A DNA stretch of 64,000 nucleotides from Taklimakanibacter deserti (GCA_003574785.1 QORU01000002.1:1-64000), one strand, 5' to 3'. Counted from the stretch's first letter, positions 25,100-34,203 are shown. The notes: a model not told the origin generated them from the letters alone. Made by a program: numbers and translations.

Positions 25100-26584
25100 C
25101 TAAATGCCGAGTTTTTGGCGCAGAATTTCGTTAACGGACTGGGGATTCGCCTTGCCGCCCGTGGTTTTCATGACCTGGCCGACGAACCAGCCGAGCATGG
25201 TGGGCTTGGCCTTGACCTGGGTCACCTTGTCGGGATTGGCGGCGATGATCTCGTCCACCGCCTTCTCGATGGCACCCGTGTCGGTGACCTGCTTCAGGCC
25301 GCGCTTCTCGACGATCTCGGCCGGATCGCCGCCCTCCGTCCAGACGATCTCGAAGATGTCCTTGGCGATCTTGCCGGAGATCGTGCGGCTTCCGATGAGG
25401 TCGATGATGGCGCCAAGCTGACCGGCCGAAACCGGTGTCTCGTCAATGGCTTTGCCTTCCTTGTTCAACCGGCCGAAGAGCTCGTTGATGACCCAGTTCG
25501 CCGCCGCCTTGCCGTCGCGTCCCTTGGCCACCGTCTCGAAATAGTCGGCGGAGGCGCGCTCGGCGATGAGCACGTCGGCGTCATAGGCCGAAAGCCCGAA
25601 ATCCTTGATGAAGCGGGCGCGCTTCTCGTCCGGGAGCTCCGGCAGGGCCTTCTCGATGCGGCCGATCCAGTCCGCCTCGAGCTCGAGCGGCAGCAGATCG
25701 GGGTCGGGGAAATAGCGATAGTCATGCGCCTCTTCCTTCGAGCGCATCGAGCGGGTCTCGCCCTTCCTGGCATCGAAGAGGCGCGTCTCCTGCTCGATCT
25801 TGCCGCCGTCCTCCAGGATGCCGATCTGGCGACGGGCCTCATAGACGATGGCCTGGCCCATGAAGCGGATGGAATTGACGTTCTTGATCTCGCAGCGCGT
25901 GCCGAAGGCTTCGCCCGGGCGGCGCACCGAGACATTGATGTCGGCGCGCAGGCTCCCTTCCTCCATATTGCCGTCGCAGGTGCCGAGATAGCGCATAATC
26001 TGCCGGAGCTTCGTGACATAGGCCTTGGCCTCGTCGGCCGAGCGCATGTCGGGCTTGGAGACGATTTCCATCAGCGCCACGCCCGAGCGGTTGAGGTCGA
26101 CGAAGCTCATATTTGGATGCTGGTCATGCAGGCTCTTGCCGGCATCCTGCTCGAGATGGAGGCGCTCGATGCCGACGTCGATGGCGCGGCCGTCCTCGAC
26201 ATCGATCCTGACGACGCCCTCACCCACCACCGGCTGCTTGTACTGCGAGATCTGATAACCCTGCGGCAGGTCGGGATAGAAGTAGTTCTTGCGGTCGAAG
26301 ACCGAGCGGTGATTGATCTTCGCTTTAAGGCCGAGGCCCGTCTTCACCGCCTGCTCGACGCAGAATTCATTGATCACCGGCAGCATGCCGGGCATCGCCG
26401 CATCGACGAGCGAGACATGGTCGTTGGGCTCGCCGCCATATTCGGCCGAAGCGCCGGAAAACAGCTTGGATTTGGAGGTGACCTGGGCGTGCACCTCCAT
26501 GCCGATGATGATCTCCCAGTCGCCCGTGGCGCCCTTGAGCCAGTCCTTCTTCTCGGCCACCCGCAATTCTGAATTCATCGGCAT
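25100..26584 (-). CDS. gatB: Aspartyl/glutamyl-tRNA amidotransferase subunit B
   Basis: A 494-residue GatB. It starts with the family signature [22 protein letters not shown], continues with [13 protein letters not shown], the catalytic-cradle [20 protein letters not shown], and the [12 protein letters not shown] helical and YqeY-like tail domains ending [17 protein letters not shown]. With GatA and GatC it forms the transamidase that converts Glu-tRNA(Gln) or Asp-tRNA(Asn) to the amide. gatA and gatC are not in the window. Length is normal. Confidence 0.97.
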   Translation of the reverse strand: MPMNSELRVAEKKDWLKGATGDWEIIIGMEVHAQVTSKSKLFSGASAEYGGEPNDHVSLVDAAMPGMLPVINEFCVEQAVKTGLGLKAKINHRSVFDRKNYFYPDLPQGYQISQYKQPVVGEGVVRIDVEDGRAIDVGIERLHLEQDAGKSLHDQHPNMSFVDLNRSGVALMEIVSKPDMRSADEAKAYVTKLRQIMRYLGTCDGNMEEGSLRADINVSVRRPGEAFGTRCEIKNVNSIRFMGQAIVYEARRQIGILEDGGKIEQETRLFDARKGETRSMRSKEEAHDYRYFPDPDLLPLELEADWIGRIEKALPELPDEKRARFIKDFGLSAYDADVLIAERASADYFETVAKGRDGKAAANWVINELFGRLNKEGKAIDETPVSAGQLGAIIDLIGSRTISGKIAKDIFEIVWTEGGDPAEIVEKRGLKQVTDTGAIEKAVDEIIAANPDKVTQVKAKPTMLGWFVGQVMKTTGGKANPQSVNEILRQKLGI

Positions 26585-26665
26585 ATTTCTCCATTCCGGG
26601 GTGCTAGGTACTGGGTTAACGGGCCTAATTCAAGGGAGGCCTGCCGGAAGGGCAAAGGTGCGACA

Positions 26666-26757
26666 GCCCTCCTTCGCTAAAGCTTCGGAGGGCCATCCTG
26701 CTTCGCGTAGGAAAATCTGCAGTCCTGCGAAGCGCCGTTGGGCGCGAAGCAGGATGG
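26666..26757. repeat. Extragenic palindromic repeat, family A
   Basis: Two hairpins in tandem: GCCCTCC-x-GGAGGGC around TTCGCTAAAGCTTC (26666-26693), then a 14-bp perfect stem CATCCTGCTTCGCG / CGCGAAGCAGGATG (26694-26707, 26743-26756). A nearly identical copy lies at 35026-35116 and a half copy at 33373-33399. Confidence 0.85.
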
Positions 26758-26799
26758 GTCCTCAGCCGCGACGCCAATCTCCCGACTGAGAAGAACTGA

Positions 26800-27306
26800 C
26801 TAGGCCGCAGACCTCAGATTGATCCGGCTTTCGGCGAGATTGGTCAGCACCTGGTCGGTCGCCCTTTCCTCGGCCAGCGTCTCCTCGAGGATCTCGGCGC
26901 AGTCGTTGCGGCCGAGCTCGCGCGCCCAGGCGATCAGCGTGCCATAGCGGGTCATCTCATAATGCTCGACGGCCTGGGCGGCGGCGATGAGGGCCGCATC
27001 CATCACCTTGTCGTCGTCGATGTCGCCCGAAACCTCGTCCGCCTCCTCGATGATGCCCTCGATGGCCGGGCAACCGATGGTCTTGGCTTCGGCGCCATAC
27101 ATTTCGAAGACCTTCTCCAGCCGCTCGATATGAAGGCCGGTCTGGTCGCGATGGCGATCGAAACTGTCCTTGAGGCTCACATCGCTGGCCCGGTCCGCCA
27201 TGTTCGGCAGCACCTTCTCGATCTTCTTCTCGGCGTAATAGATGTCGCGCAGGGTGTGGACGAAAAGGTCGTCCAATGTCTTGATATCCTTCGAAAAGAA
27301 ACCCAT
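26800..27306 (-). CDS. DUF892 ferritin-like protein (YciE/YciF type)
   Basis: A 168-residue four-helix protein of the YciF/DUF892 family: TLDDLFVHTLRDIYYAEKKIEKVLP near residue 10, then the HRDQTGLHIERLEKVFEMYG and QAVEHYEMTRYGTLIAWA helices carrying the Glu/His residues of a ferritin-like di-metal site. The family is linked to general stress responses. ATG 27306 has GGAG eight bases upstream. A GGAAC-N16-CATT motif lies upstream. Confidence 0.9.
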   Translation of the reverse strand: MGFFSKDIKTLDDLFVHTLRDIYYAEKKIEKVLPNMADRASDVSLKDSFDRHRDQTGLHIERLEKVFEMYGAEAKTIGCPAIEGIIEEADEVSGDIDDDKVMDAALIAAAQAVEHYEMTRYGTLIAWARELGRNDCAEILEETLAEERATDQVLTNLAESRINLRSAA

Positions 27307-27361
27307 GGGGGAACTCCGTTGCTGGCAATCGGGATCGACTCCCTTGCCTTCCCATCCAGTC

Positions 27362-27386
27362 AATGATCGGCCCTGGGCGCGGTTCC
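27362..27386 (-). promoter_or_regulatory. EcfG-like promoter candidate for the DUF892 gene
   Basis: Minus strand GGAAC (27386-27382), 16 bases, CATT (27365-27362); three of four -10 bases match CGTT. It sits 56 bases before a stress-type gene. Confidence 0.4.
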
Positions 27387-27431
27387 CGGCGATCTGTTCT
27401 CCATTGAGCTGAATCCGGTTATGCCTTGGAG

Positions 27432-27983
27432 ATGACGTCACGTATCATCATCCTCAATGGTGTCGGCAGCGCCGGCAAGAGCACGATCGCGCACGCTTTG
27501 CAGGACGTGACGGCCGAGCCCTATCTCCATGTCGCCATGGATGCCTTCCTCGACATGCTGCCTTCGTCCTATGAGAACCATCCCGACGGCTTCACTTTCG
27601 AAACCATTGCCCAGAACGGCGAGCCCATGGTTGCCATCAAGTCGGGCAAGGTCGTGCAGCGCGCGCTCCGCGGCATGCGGCGGGCCATTGCCGCCCTCGC
27701 GGCCGAAGGCAACAACCTCATCGTCGATGACGTCATGCTCGGCGCCGAGATGGAGGAGTACAAGTCTCTGCTCGCCGGCTTCCATGTCTCTTTTGTCGGT
27801 GTCTTCGCGCCCCTCGCTATCCTCGAAGAACGGGAACGTCAGCGCCAAGACCGCCTGATCGGGCTCGCCCGCTGGCAATATGACCGCGTCCATGCGGGTA
27901 AGACCTATGATCTCGAAATCGACACCAGCACTGCCACGCCCGAGGCCTGCGCGCTGCGGATCAAGGAGGCCTTTGGACTTTAG
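27432..27983 (+). CDS. Chloramphenicol phosphotransferase-like kinase
   Basis: A 183-residue P-loop protein resembling chloramphenicol 3-O-phosphotransferase (CPT family). Walker A is NGVGSAGKST at residues 8-17; the VAMDAFLDMLP segment and the NNLIVDDVMLG strand (Walker B-like) follow, with basic RERQRQDRLIGLARWQ residues in the lid. It would transfer phosphate from ATP to a hydroxyl on a small molecule; resistance should not be assumed. The GGAG abuts the ATG, so the TTG at 27426 or another start is possible. Confidence 0.8.
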   Translation: MTSRIIILNGVGSAGKSTIAHALQDVTAEPYLHVAMDAFLDMLPSSYENHPDGFTFETIAQNGEPMVAIKSGKVVQRALRGMRRAIAALAAEGNNLIVDDVMLGAEMEEYKSLLAGFHVSFVGVFAPLAILEERERQRQDRLIGLARWQYDRVHAGKTYDLEIDTSTATPEACALRIKEAFGL

Positions 27984-28046
27984 GCCCGCAAAAAATCCGC
28001 CACAAAGGCCGGGAATATACCTCGCACCCTCTCTTTCGAGATTCCC

Positions 28047-29165
28047 TTGCGCCCTACCCTTCTTCGCTGGCTGGTTCGTTCGCTTCTCGCGCTTGGCGTG
28101 CTCGTCCTCGGCGCCGTGCTCTACGCGCCTTACCTCCCGGCCCTTCTGGCGGAAGGCTTTCCGCGGCCGGAATGGCCGGCGAGAGGCTTCTTCGCCACGA
28201 TACCGGGCGCCTCCGGCGACAGTCTCGGCGAGACCCTCCAGACCACGCTCAATCCCCCTCTGGCGAAGCTCTTCTCGGAAAGCGGCGGCAAGGCGCTCCT
28301 CGTCTATCAGGGCGGCCGGCTCAAGCTCGAATATTATGCGCCCGGTTTCTCGCGCGACACGCGGTTCAACTCCTATTCGCTGGTCAAGAGCCTGGTCGGC
28401 CTGATGGCGCTCAGGGCCATCGCGCAAGGCGAGATGCCGGGCCTCGATGCGCCCATCAATGGGCTGGGCGTGACGCCGCGCGAGCTTCTCGACATGAAAA
28501 GCGGCATCGTCTTCGAGACGGACGAAATGAAGACGGCCTCGGGCGTGCCCGAGAAGGATCTCGAAGGCACCATATCCAACCCCTTCGGCCCGATGGCGCG
28601 GCTTCATATGCGGGGCCTTGCCGGGCTCGCGCCGAAGCTCGTCAGCGACCCCGGCAAGCGTGGCATCTTCAGCTATCAGAACGTCAACACCGCTTTGCTC
28701 GGTTCCCTGCTCGGCGCTCTCGACAAGCGCCTCTCGGCGGATATCTGGCTGCCGGCCGGGGCGCAGGGTGCCGAATGGCGCCGCTATGGCGCAGACCTCG
28801 ACATATCGGCCTATTGCTGCCTCTATGCGCGGGCCCGCGATTGGGTCCTCGCCGCGCGCTATATCATGGGCAACGGCGCCTTGGGCCATGAATTGCTGCC
28901 CGACGCCTTCCGCCAGGCCTTCATCGGGCAGGACCTGAGCGATGACGAGGTGCGCCAGGGGCTCTATCGCCTGCATGCCTGGCACGACATCCTCGACCGC
29001 GCCGGCGAGCCGCTCAACGGCCGCTTCACCTATTTCATGGGCAATGGCGGGCAAGCGGTTTATCTCATGCCGGAAAAGGACCTCATCGTGGTCCGCTTCG
29101 GCGAGAGGCCGCAATTGCTGCATTCGACGCTCTATGAGGCATGGAAGCAGATCAAGGGGATTTGA
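28047..29165 (+). CDS. Serine hydrolase, beta-lactamase family (class C fold)
   Basis: A 372-residue protein with an N-terminal membrane anchor or signal (LLRWLVRSLLALGVLVLGAVLY). The active-site SxxK motif is NSYSLVKSLVG near residue 112, and YQN in FSYQNVNTALLG near 210 is the YxN motif. The C-terminal HGxG-like region reads YFMGNGGQAVYL. Typical of periplasmic esterase, carboxypeptidase or 6-aminohexanoate hydrolase relatives (family S12). The start is a TTG; no nearby ATG exists. Confidence 0.88.
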   Translation: MRPTLLRWLVRSLLALGVLVLGAVLYAPYLPALLAEGFPRPEWPARGFFATIPGASGDSLGETLQTTLNPPLAKLFSESGGKALLVYQGGRLKLEYYAPGFSRDTRFNSYSLVKSLVGLMALRAIAQGEMPGLDAPINGLGVTPRELLDMKSGIVFETDEMKTASGVPEKDLEGTISNPFGPMARLHMRGLAGLAPKLVSDPGKRGIFSYQNVNTALLGSLLGALDKRLSADIWLPAGAQGAEWRRYGADLDISAYCCLYARARDWVLAARYIMGNGALGHELLPDAFRQAFIGQDLSDDEVRQGLYRLHAWHDILDRAGEPLNGRFTYFMGNGGQAVYLMPEKDLIVVRFGERPQLLHSTLYEAWKQIKGI

Positions 29166-29388
29166 TCTCGCGCGCCAGCGTGCGGGCAAACCAGAGAGCG
29201 GCGATGACGAGCGTGGCGAGCACGGCAAGGAGGGCATAGTCCTGTTGGGTGAATCCGGCCGCGGCGGCCGATAACCCCTTCTGCCAGACCACCAGGGCGA
29301 AGATCGCCGCCAGCGCGCCCGCAGCGAAGCGCACGCCCCACAGCATGGCGATGAGAATGAACCTCCCCAATGGCGACATGTCACCCAT
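29152..29388 (-). CDS. Small two-helix membrane protein
   Basis: A 78-residue protein with two hydrophobic helices (FILIAMLWGVRFAAGALAAIFALVVW and ALLAVLATLVIAALWFA) and a short charged C-terminus. GAGGGAA lies seven bases before the ATG at 29388. It overlaps the convergent serine hydrolase gene by 14 bp at their 3' ends and is divergent from metC. Unknown function. Confidence 0.7.
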   Translation of the reverse strand: MGDMSPLGRFILIAMLWGVRFAAGALAAIFALVVWQKGLSAAAAGFTQQDYALLAVLATLVIAALWFARTLAREIKSP

Positions 29389-29453
29389 GTCTTTTCCCTC
29401 AAGCGCAAGCCGTGCTAACCCCAGGCATCATAGCTTGAGACATCACAAGAACC

Positions 29454-30629
29454 ATGGCGAAATCCAAGACCGATCCCAAGACCCTCAAACCCGCGACCCG
29501 CCTCATCGCCACCGGCCGCGACTATTCCGAGCACGGCATCGTGTCGCCGGCCGTCTATCACGCCTCGACCATCCTCTATCCGACCTACCAGGCGCTGAAA
29601 GAGCGCAAGCAGACCTATCAATATGGGCGGCGCGGCACGCCGACATCGCGGGCGGTCGAAACGGCGATCGCGACGCTGGAGAACGGCTTCGCCAGCAAGG
29701 TGGCGCCCTCCGGGCTTGCCGCCGTCACCACCACCCTCCTCGCCTTCCTCAAGCCCGGCGATCATCTCCTGATGGTGGACAGCGTCTATGCGCCGGTGCG
29801 CACCTTCTGCGACACGCTGCTCAAGAACTGGGGCGTCGTCACCGAATATTACGACCCGCTGCTCGCCGGCGCCGTCTCGGCCTTCATCCGCCCGTCGACG
29901 CGCATCGTCTATTGCGAGAGCCCGGGCTCGCAGACGATGGAAGTGCAGGACGTGCCGGCGATCGCCGAGGCCGCGCATAAAGCGGGGGCGCTCGTCGTCG
30001 TCGACAACACTTGGTCGGGCGGGCGCTATTTCAACGTCTTCGCCCATGGCGGCGATATCTCGGTGCATGCGGCGACCAAATACATCGTCGGCCATTCGGA
30101 TGCGATGATGGGCGCCGTCACCTGCAACGAGGCGACCTGGCCGCGCTTCAAGGAAGGCTATGAGACGATGGGCCAGTTCGCCGGGCCCGACGACATGTAT
30201 CTGACGCTCCGGGGCCTGCGCACCATCGATGTCAGGCTCGAGCGCCACATGAAGAGCGCGGTTCGGATCGCCGAATGGCTGAAGACCCGTTCGGAAGTCG
30301 ATGAGGTGCTCTATCCCGCCCTTCCCGGCACGCGCGGCCATGAGCTGTGGAAGCGCGACTTCACCGGTGCGAGCGGGCTCTTCTCGGTGGTGCTCAAGCC
30401 GCAGAGCGAGACCGCTATCGGCCAGTTCCTCGACGGGCTCGAGCTTTTCAGCATGGGCTATTCCTGGGGCGGCTTCGAGAGCCTGTGCGTGCCTTTTAAG
30501 CCATACCGCACCGCCAAGCCCTGGGCGCGCGAGGGCACGTGCTTGCGCTTCCATATCGGGCTCGAGGACCCTGACGACCTCATCGCCGACATTAAGGCGG
30601 GTTTCGAACGTCTCAAGGCAACGTCTTGA
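29454..30629 (+). CDS. metC: Cystathionine beta-lyase
   Basis: A 391-residue PLP enzyme of the Cys/Met metabolism family. The pyridoxal lysine is Lys 209 in SVHAATKYIVGHSD; other landmarks are YGRRGTPTSRAVE, KVAPSGLAAVTTTLLAFL and VVVDNTWSGG. The MetC subtype is suggested by SGLFSVVLKPQSE and LELFSMGYSWGGFESL rather than the cystathionine gamma-synthase versions. It cleaves cystathionine to homocysteine, pyruvate and ammonia in methionine synthesis. creA follows after 50 bases. Confidence 0.93.
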   Translation: MAKSKTDPKTLKPATRLIATGRDYSEHGIVSPAVYHASTILYPTYQALKERKQTYQYGRRGTPTSRAVETAIATLENGFASKVAPSGLAAVTTTLLAFLKPGDHLLMVDSVYAPVRTFCDTLLKNWGVVTEYYDPLLAGAVSAFIRPSTRIVYCESPGSQTMEVQDVPAIAEAAHKAGALVVVDNTWSGGRYFNVFAHGGDISVHAATKYIVGHSDAMMGAVTCNEATWPRFKEGYETMGQFAGPDDMYLTLRGLRTIDVRLERHMKSAVRIAEWLKTRSEVDEVLYPALPGTRGHELWKRDFTGASGLFSVVLKPQSETAIGQFLDGLELFSMGYSWGGFESLCVPFKPYRTAKPWAREGTCLRFHIGLEDPDDLIADIKAGFERLKATS

Positions 30630-30679
30630 AATCGCGGCGGTCGGGCCCATCTTTGCCAGGACCGAAAGGAAGGACCGTC

Positions 30680-31204
30680 ATGCGTAAATGCGCTGCCTAT
30701 CTGGCCTTGGCCGTTGCCGGGTTCGCGCTCGCCGCTGCGCCCATTGCCGCCCAGGAGGCCGACGATCCCGAGCTCATTTTCAAGAAGACGACGGTGTGGC
30801 GCATGCTCTCGCCCGATGCGAAGCTTGCGACCTACGCGCTCGACGATCCGCTGATCGACGGTATTGCCTGCCACTTCACGGTGCCCGAGATCGGCGGCTG
30901 GAGCGGCTGGGCGGGCTTTGCCGAGGAGCGCTCGGAAACCTCGCTCTCCTGCCGCCAGACCGGGCCCGTCACCTTCAAGGGGAAATTCGTCCAGGGCGAT
31001 GACGTCTATCGGATGCGCCGCTCGCTGTTCTTCAAGAAATTCCACATCTCGCGCGGCTGCGACGCCAAGCGCAACACGCTCGTCTATCTGAGCTATACCG
31101 ACAAGCTCATCGAAGGCAGCCCGCAGAATTCGACGTCGACCGTGCCGATCATGCCGTGGGGCGCGCTGCTGCCGCCCAAATGCGGAGACTTCCTGGAGAA
31201 GTAG
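30680..31204 (+). CDS. creA: CreA family periplasmic protein
   Basis: A 174-residue protein with a signal peptide (LALAVAGFALAAAPIAAQ). The mature sequence matches CreA: DDPLIDGIACHFTVPEIGGW, SLSCRQTGPV, RRSLFFKKFHISRGCDAKRNTLVYLSYTDKLIEGSP and the final GALLPPKCG. CreA has no assigned biochemical role in E. coli. GGAAGGA precedes ATG 30680. It is downstream of metC and may be cotranscribed. Confidence 0.92.
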   Translation: MRKCAAYLALAVAGFALAAAPIAAQEADDPELIFKKTTVWRMLSPDAKLATYALDDPLIDGIACHFTVPEIGGWSGWAGFAEERSETSLSCRQTGPVTFKGKFVQGDDVYRMRRSLFFKKFHISRGCDAKRNTLVYLSYTDKLIEGSPQNSTSTVPIMPWGALLPPKCGDFLEK

Positions 31205-31208
31205 ATCG

Positions 31209-31685
31209 TCAGTGAACGGCGACCAGTTCGACGTCGCCGATGCCGACAGCGACATTGAGCCCGACCTCGCCTGAGACGCTCAGAGGCTGAAGCGCGACCG
31301 ATTTGTCAAAACCGCCGACCAGCACATTGGCGCCGAGGCCGACGCCGATGGCGGCATCCGCGGTCGCCCCGACATAGCTGCCGGCGAGAGCGCCATGATT
31401 GAGCTTGCCGGGCGCGAACACCACCCAGGTGATGTAGCTCTTCTCGGTCACGCCGATGTCGAGGCCGATCTTGTTGACCTTGCCCTTGTACAACTCCGCA
31501 GGGCCTCCCCCCGATGGGGCGAAGCTGCATTTCATGTCCTTGCTCGATCCCAGGATCAGCCCGATCCCGCCATCGACGGTGCATTTCAATACGCCGACAT
31601 TGACCCCGCTCTTTGCGAAGGCCGAACCCGCTGTCGCACAAGCGATACCGGCGAAAACTATTGCCGCAAGCCGTCCGTATCTCAT
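31209..31685 (-). CDS. DUF992 family exported protein
   Basis: A 158-residue secreted protein with a signal peptide ending AGSAFA. The family pattern GVLKCTVDGGIGLILGSSKDMKCSF followed by YKGKVNKIGLDIGVTEKSYITWVVFAP and GLGANVLVGGFDKSVALQPLSVSG is clear. DUF992 proteins are periplasmic glycine-rich beta-structured proteins of unknown function. It converges with creA with a 4-bp gap. Confidence 0.9.
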   Translation of the reverse strand: MRYGRLAAIVFAGIACATAGSAFAKSGVNVGVLKCTVDGGIGLILGSSKDMKCSFAPSGGGPAELYKGKVNKIGLDIGVTEKSYITWVVFAPGKLNHGALAGSYVGATADAAIGVGLGANVLVGGFDKSVALQPLSVSGEVGLNVAVGIGDVELVAVH

Positions 31686-31859
31686 GAGCCTGACCCCTGT
31701 CCCTGTTGTTGCACTTTCGTGCGTCCGGGCGAATTTAAGCAGTCCTATTGAATTTGTCGCGGTGAATCTTGCGGATTGTTAATGATCGGGTAAAGCTTCG
31801 CCGGGCCGTTACAAATCCGGGCGACGCTCGGAAAGCGCCTGCCATAGTCGGGGACAACA

Positions 31860-33035
31860 ATGACCAAGCTCATCGCCTGCCTGGTTCTCCTGCTGAACTG
31901 TGTCGCCATGCTTGCGCCGGCAGCGGCCAAGCCGGTTTCTGAGAAGGATCGTTTTTACACCATACGCCCCCAGGACCTCGCCGGGGCGCCTGGCACGCTC
32001 ATCCGCGCCCAGCCGATCGATATCCCCTTCGTCTATCGTGCCAAGGCCTATCGCATCCTCTATGTCACGCGAAATCACCGAGGCCAGAAGGTCGGCGCCT
32101 CCGGCATGGCGGTGGTGTCCACATTCCCCCGGGGTGCCGCGCGGCCGGTCGTCGCCTGGGCGCATCCGACGACCGGTGTGGTGCGCAAATGCGCGCCGTC
32201 GCTCCGCTCCGACCCGCTCGCCATCCCGGGCGTCAAGGACATGATCGTCCAGGGCTATACTGTGGTCGCCACCGACTATCCGGGCCTCGGTACGACCGGC
32301 AAGATACCTTTTCTGATCGGGGTCGGCGAAGCCCAGTCGGTGCTCGACTCGGTCAGGGCGATCCGTCACCTGCCCGAGGCCCAGGCCGGAAGCCGTTTCG
32401 TCCTCTGGGGACATTCGCAAGGCGGTCACGCCGCCCTTTTCGCGGCGAGCCTCGCCAGGTCCTATGCCTCAGAACTGACACTGCTGGGTGTCGCCGCGGC
32501 GGCGCCGGCGACCAATCTCGGCGTCCTTCTCGATGACGACATCAATACCGTACCGGGACGGATCCTGGCGGCCATGACGCTCCTCGCATGGTCGCGCAAT
32601 TACGGCATCGCCCTCGACGGGCTCGTCAATGAGACCACGCTCAAGATCGTCCGGCATATCGACAAGAACTGCATCGGCAGTATCGGCGGCGACCTTGGCG
32701 CGCTTTCGGCCGAGCAGGATCTGGGCAAGCATTTCCTCAATTACGACCCTGACAGCCGGCAGCCCTGGCGCGGCCTCATGGCCTCCAACAACCCGGCCGC
32801 CCTGCCCATCCGTGTGCCGGTGCTGATCGCCCAAGGTGCCGCCGACACGCTCGTCATCCCCAAGGTGACGACCGACTATGTGCGGGGCTTGTGCCGAACC
32901 AACAAGGCCGTTTCCTATCTGAGACTACCAGGGGTCGACCACGGCCTGATCGCCGTGAAGAGCGTCCCTCAGGTGATGAGCTGGATCGAAAACCGCTTCA
33001 AAGGCGCCCAAGCGGGCGGCACATGCGGCAGATAG
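31860..33035 (+). CDS. Secretory lipase-type alpha/beta hydrolase
   Basis: A 391-residue exported hydrolase of the LIP (secretory lipase) family. It has a signal peptide (LIACLVLLLNCVAMLAPAAA), the strand VVAWAHPTTGV, YTVVATDYPGLGT, the nucleophile elbow GHSQGGHAALFA near residue 182, an acidic QGAADTLVIP motif and LPGVDHGLI with the catalytic histidine. It is likely periplasmic or extracellular and acts on lipids or esters. Length matches the family. Confidence 0.88.
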   Translation: MTKLIACLVLLLNCVAMLAPAAAKPVSEKDRFYTIRPQDLAGAPGTLIRAQPIDIPFVYRAKAYRILYVTRNHRGQKVGASGMAVVSTFPRGAARPVVAWAHPTTGVVRKCAPSLRSDPLAIPGVKDMIVQGYTVVATDYPGLGTTGKIPFLIGVGEAQSVLDSVRAIRHLPEAQAGSRFVLWGHSQGGHAALFAASLARSYASELTLLGVAAAAPATNLGVLLDDDINTVPGRILAAMTLLAWSRNYGIALDGLVNETTLKIVRHIDKNCIGSIGGDLGALSAEQDLGKHFLNYDPDSRQPWRGLMASNNPAALPIRVPVLIAQGAADTLVIPKVTTDYVRGLCRTNKAVSYLRLPGVDHGLIAVKSVPQVMSWIENRFKGAQAGGTCGR

Positions 33036-33049
33036 TGAGTGCAAGGCAG

Positions 33050-33334
33050 TCAGTTCAGGAAGCTGTCCGGCAGATGGCTTGCGGGCAGACGGCTCCGGGG
33101 CAGTTGATCTGACGGCAGAGCGCTGTCCGGCAGACGGCTTTTCGCCGACCGCCGGGGCTCGGCCTCGCAGATGATGATGCTGCGGCAGCGCTCCATGCAG
33201 CCGGTCTCCGTTTCGTCTTGAAGATCGGGACAGGTGCTTTCGCAGGTCACGATCTCCTGACGGCATTCGGCTTGCGCCGCCGTCGTCGTGACGATCCACA
33301 TGAAGGCCGCAGCGAAGGCGGGGAGCCGGTACAT
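33050..33334 (-). CDS. Cys-rich secreted protein with an LPDS-type tail
   Basis: A 94-residue protein with a signal peptide (FAAAFMWIVTTTAAQA). The mature core has six cysteines in a CxxxxxxCxxxC...CxxxC...C pattern (ECRQEIVTCESTCPDL, GCMERCRSIIICEAEP), suggesting disulfides. The tail is a five-residue ladder: SRLPDSALPSDQLPRSRLPASHLPDS. AGGAG fixes ATG 33334. It converges with the lipase gene. Function unknown. Confidence 0.65.
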   Translation of the reverse strand: MYRLPAFAAAFMWIVTTTAAQAECRQEIVTCESTCPDLQDETETGCMERCRSIIICEAEPRRSAKSRLPDSALPSDQLPRSRLPASHLPDSFLN

Positions 33335-33372
33335 CCAGAACTCCTGCACTGACTAACCGGATCATTTCCCGA

Positions 33373-33399
33373 CCCTCCTTCGCTAAAGCTTCGGAGGGC
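33373..33399. repeat. Palindromic repeat, family A half copy
   Basis: CCCTCCTTCGCTAAAGCTTC then GGAGGGC, identical to the first hairpin of the 26666 copy; the second hairpin is missing. Confidence 0.8.
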
Positions 33400-33440
33400 A
33401 GGAATTAACTATACGGCGATATGGAAGTTCCGCGCAATCG

Positions 33441-33477
33441 CCTACGCCACCCGAAGCCCCCGGAGGGCGTAGGGTGG
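33441..33477. repeat. Palindromic repeat, family B
   Basis: CCTACGCC / GGCGTAGG stem around ACCCGAAGCCCCCGGAG, followed by GTGG. It abuts the stop codon of the minus-strand hydrolase at 33478. Confidence 0.8.
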
Positions 33478-34128
33478 TTACGCGAGATACTTTTCGAGGC
33501 GGTCAGCCAGTTCCTGTGGCCGGCTTAGCGCAACGCAATGCCCGGCATCGATCTCGTCGGGCGTAATCCCAAGCCGGTCCCTGACGACACGGCGCAGGAA
33601 CGCTTCAGGCAGCAGCCGGTCGTCGCGGCAAAGGATGAAGCGCGTCGGCACGTCGGGCCAGGCGGCGAGCGGCCAGGGATCGCGCATCGGCGTTTCGGAC
33701 TGATGCCGCCCGCGGTGTAGCGCCTCGGCGGCGAGATCCGCCGGCACGTCGTGGTAGAAGAGCTCGATGTCGTTGGTATAGCGCCCGTGCACCTCTTCCC
33801 CATAGCCGGTGTTGGTCCACCAGTCCGCCGCGGCTTCTCCGGGAGCCGGAACCAGACCGGCGACGAGCACGAGGAGATCGGCCTTCTTCCTGGCGCATAT
33901 GAGCGGCGCCGTGTACGCACCAAGCGACTGGCCCACCACGACGAGTCCGCTGCGTTCGCCAATGGCCTCGATGACAGTGTCGGCATAGTCGGAGAACCCG
34001 GCCGCATCATCCGTACAGGGAAGGTCTGGCGCCACCACGTCATGGCCGTTACGCCGCAAGTTGGCCTCCACCAGATGCCAATACCAGCCCACATCTCGGG
34101 CGCCATGGATGAGAACGAAGGTGCGCAT
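33478..34128 (-). CDS. Alpha/beta hydrolase
   Basis: A 216-residue cytoplasmic hydrolase of the abhydrolase_6 type, with FVLIHGARDVGWYW (oxyanion region) at the start, the nucleophile elbow VVVGQSLGAYTAPL near residue 70, an acidic FILCRDDRLLP segment and IDAGHCVALSRPQEL carrying the histidine. It resembles plant-type MES/HNL esterases. GAGGAG precedes ATG 34128. Flanked on both sides by palindromic repeats. Substrate unknown. Confidence 0.88.
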   Translation of the reverse strand: MRTFVLIHGARDVGWYWHLVEANLRRNGHDVVAPDLPCTDDAAGFSDYADTVIEAIGERSGLVVVGQSLGAYTAPLICARKKADLLVLVAGLVPAPGEAAADWWTNTGYGEEVHGRYTNDIELFYHDVPADLAAEALHRGRHQSETPMRDPWPLAAWPDVPTRFILCRDDRLLPEAFLRRVVRDRLGITPDEIDAGHCVALSRPQELADRLEKYLA

Positions 34129-34159
34129 GGTTTTCTCCTCGATCCAGCTCAATGCGTCG

Positions 34160-34203
34160 TAGGTGGCCTGCCACCCGAAGCCCCAAAGCGGGCGTAGGGT
34201 GGC
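34160..34203. repeat. Palindromic repeat, family B
   Basis: GTAGGTGGCCTGCCACCCGA then GCGGGCGTAGGGTGGC, a longer version of the 33441 copy, ending at the GIY-YIG stop codon. Confidence 0.75.

Noticed and set aside
24818..26572. 584-codon plus-strand frame opposite gatB
   Set aside because: gatB is unmistakable on the other strand with all motifs; the antisense frame is a codon-bias shadow.
27432..27983. Antibiotic-resistance gene (chloramphenicol phosphotransferase)
   Set aside because: Family resemblance only; such kinases act on diverse substrates, so resistance is not claimed.
27438..29408. 656-codon minus-strand frame opposite the CPT-like and serine hydrolase genes
   Set aside because: It covers two well-supported genes and has no recognisable domain.
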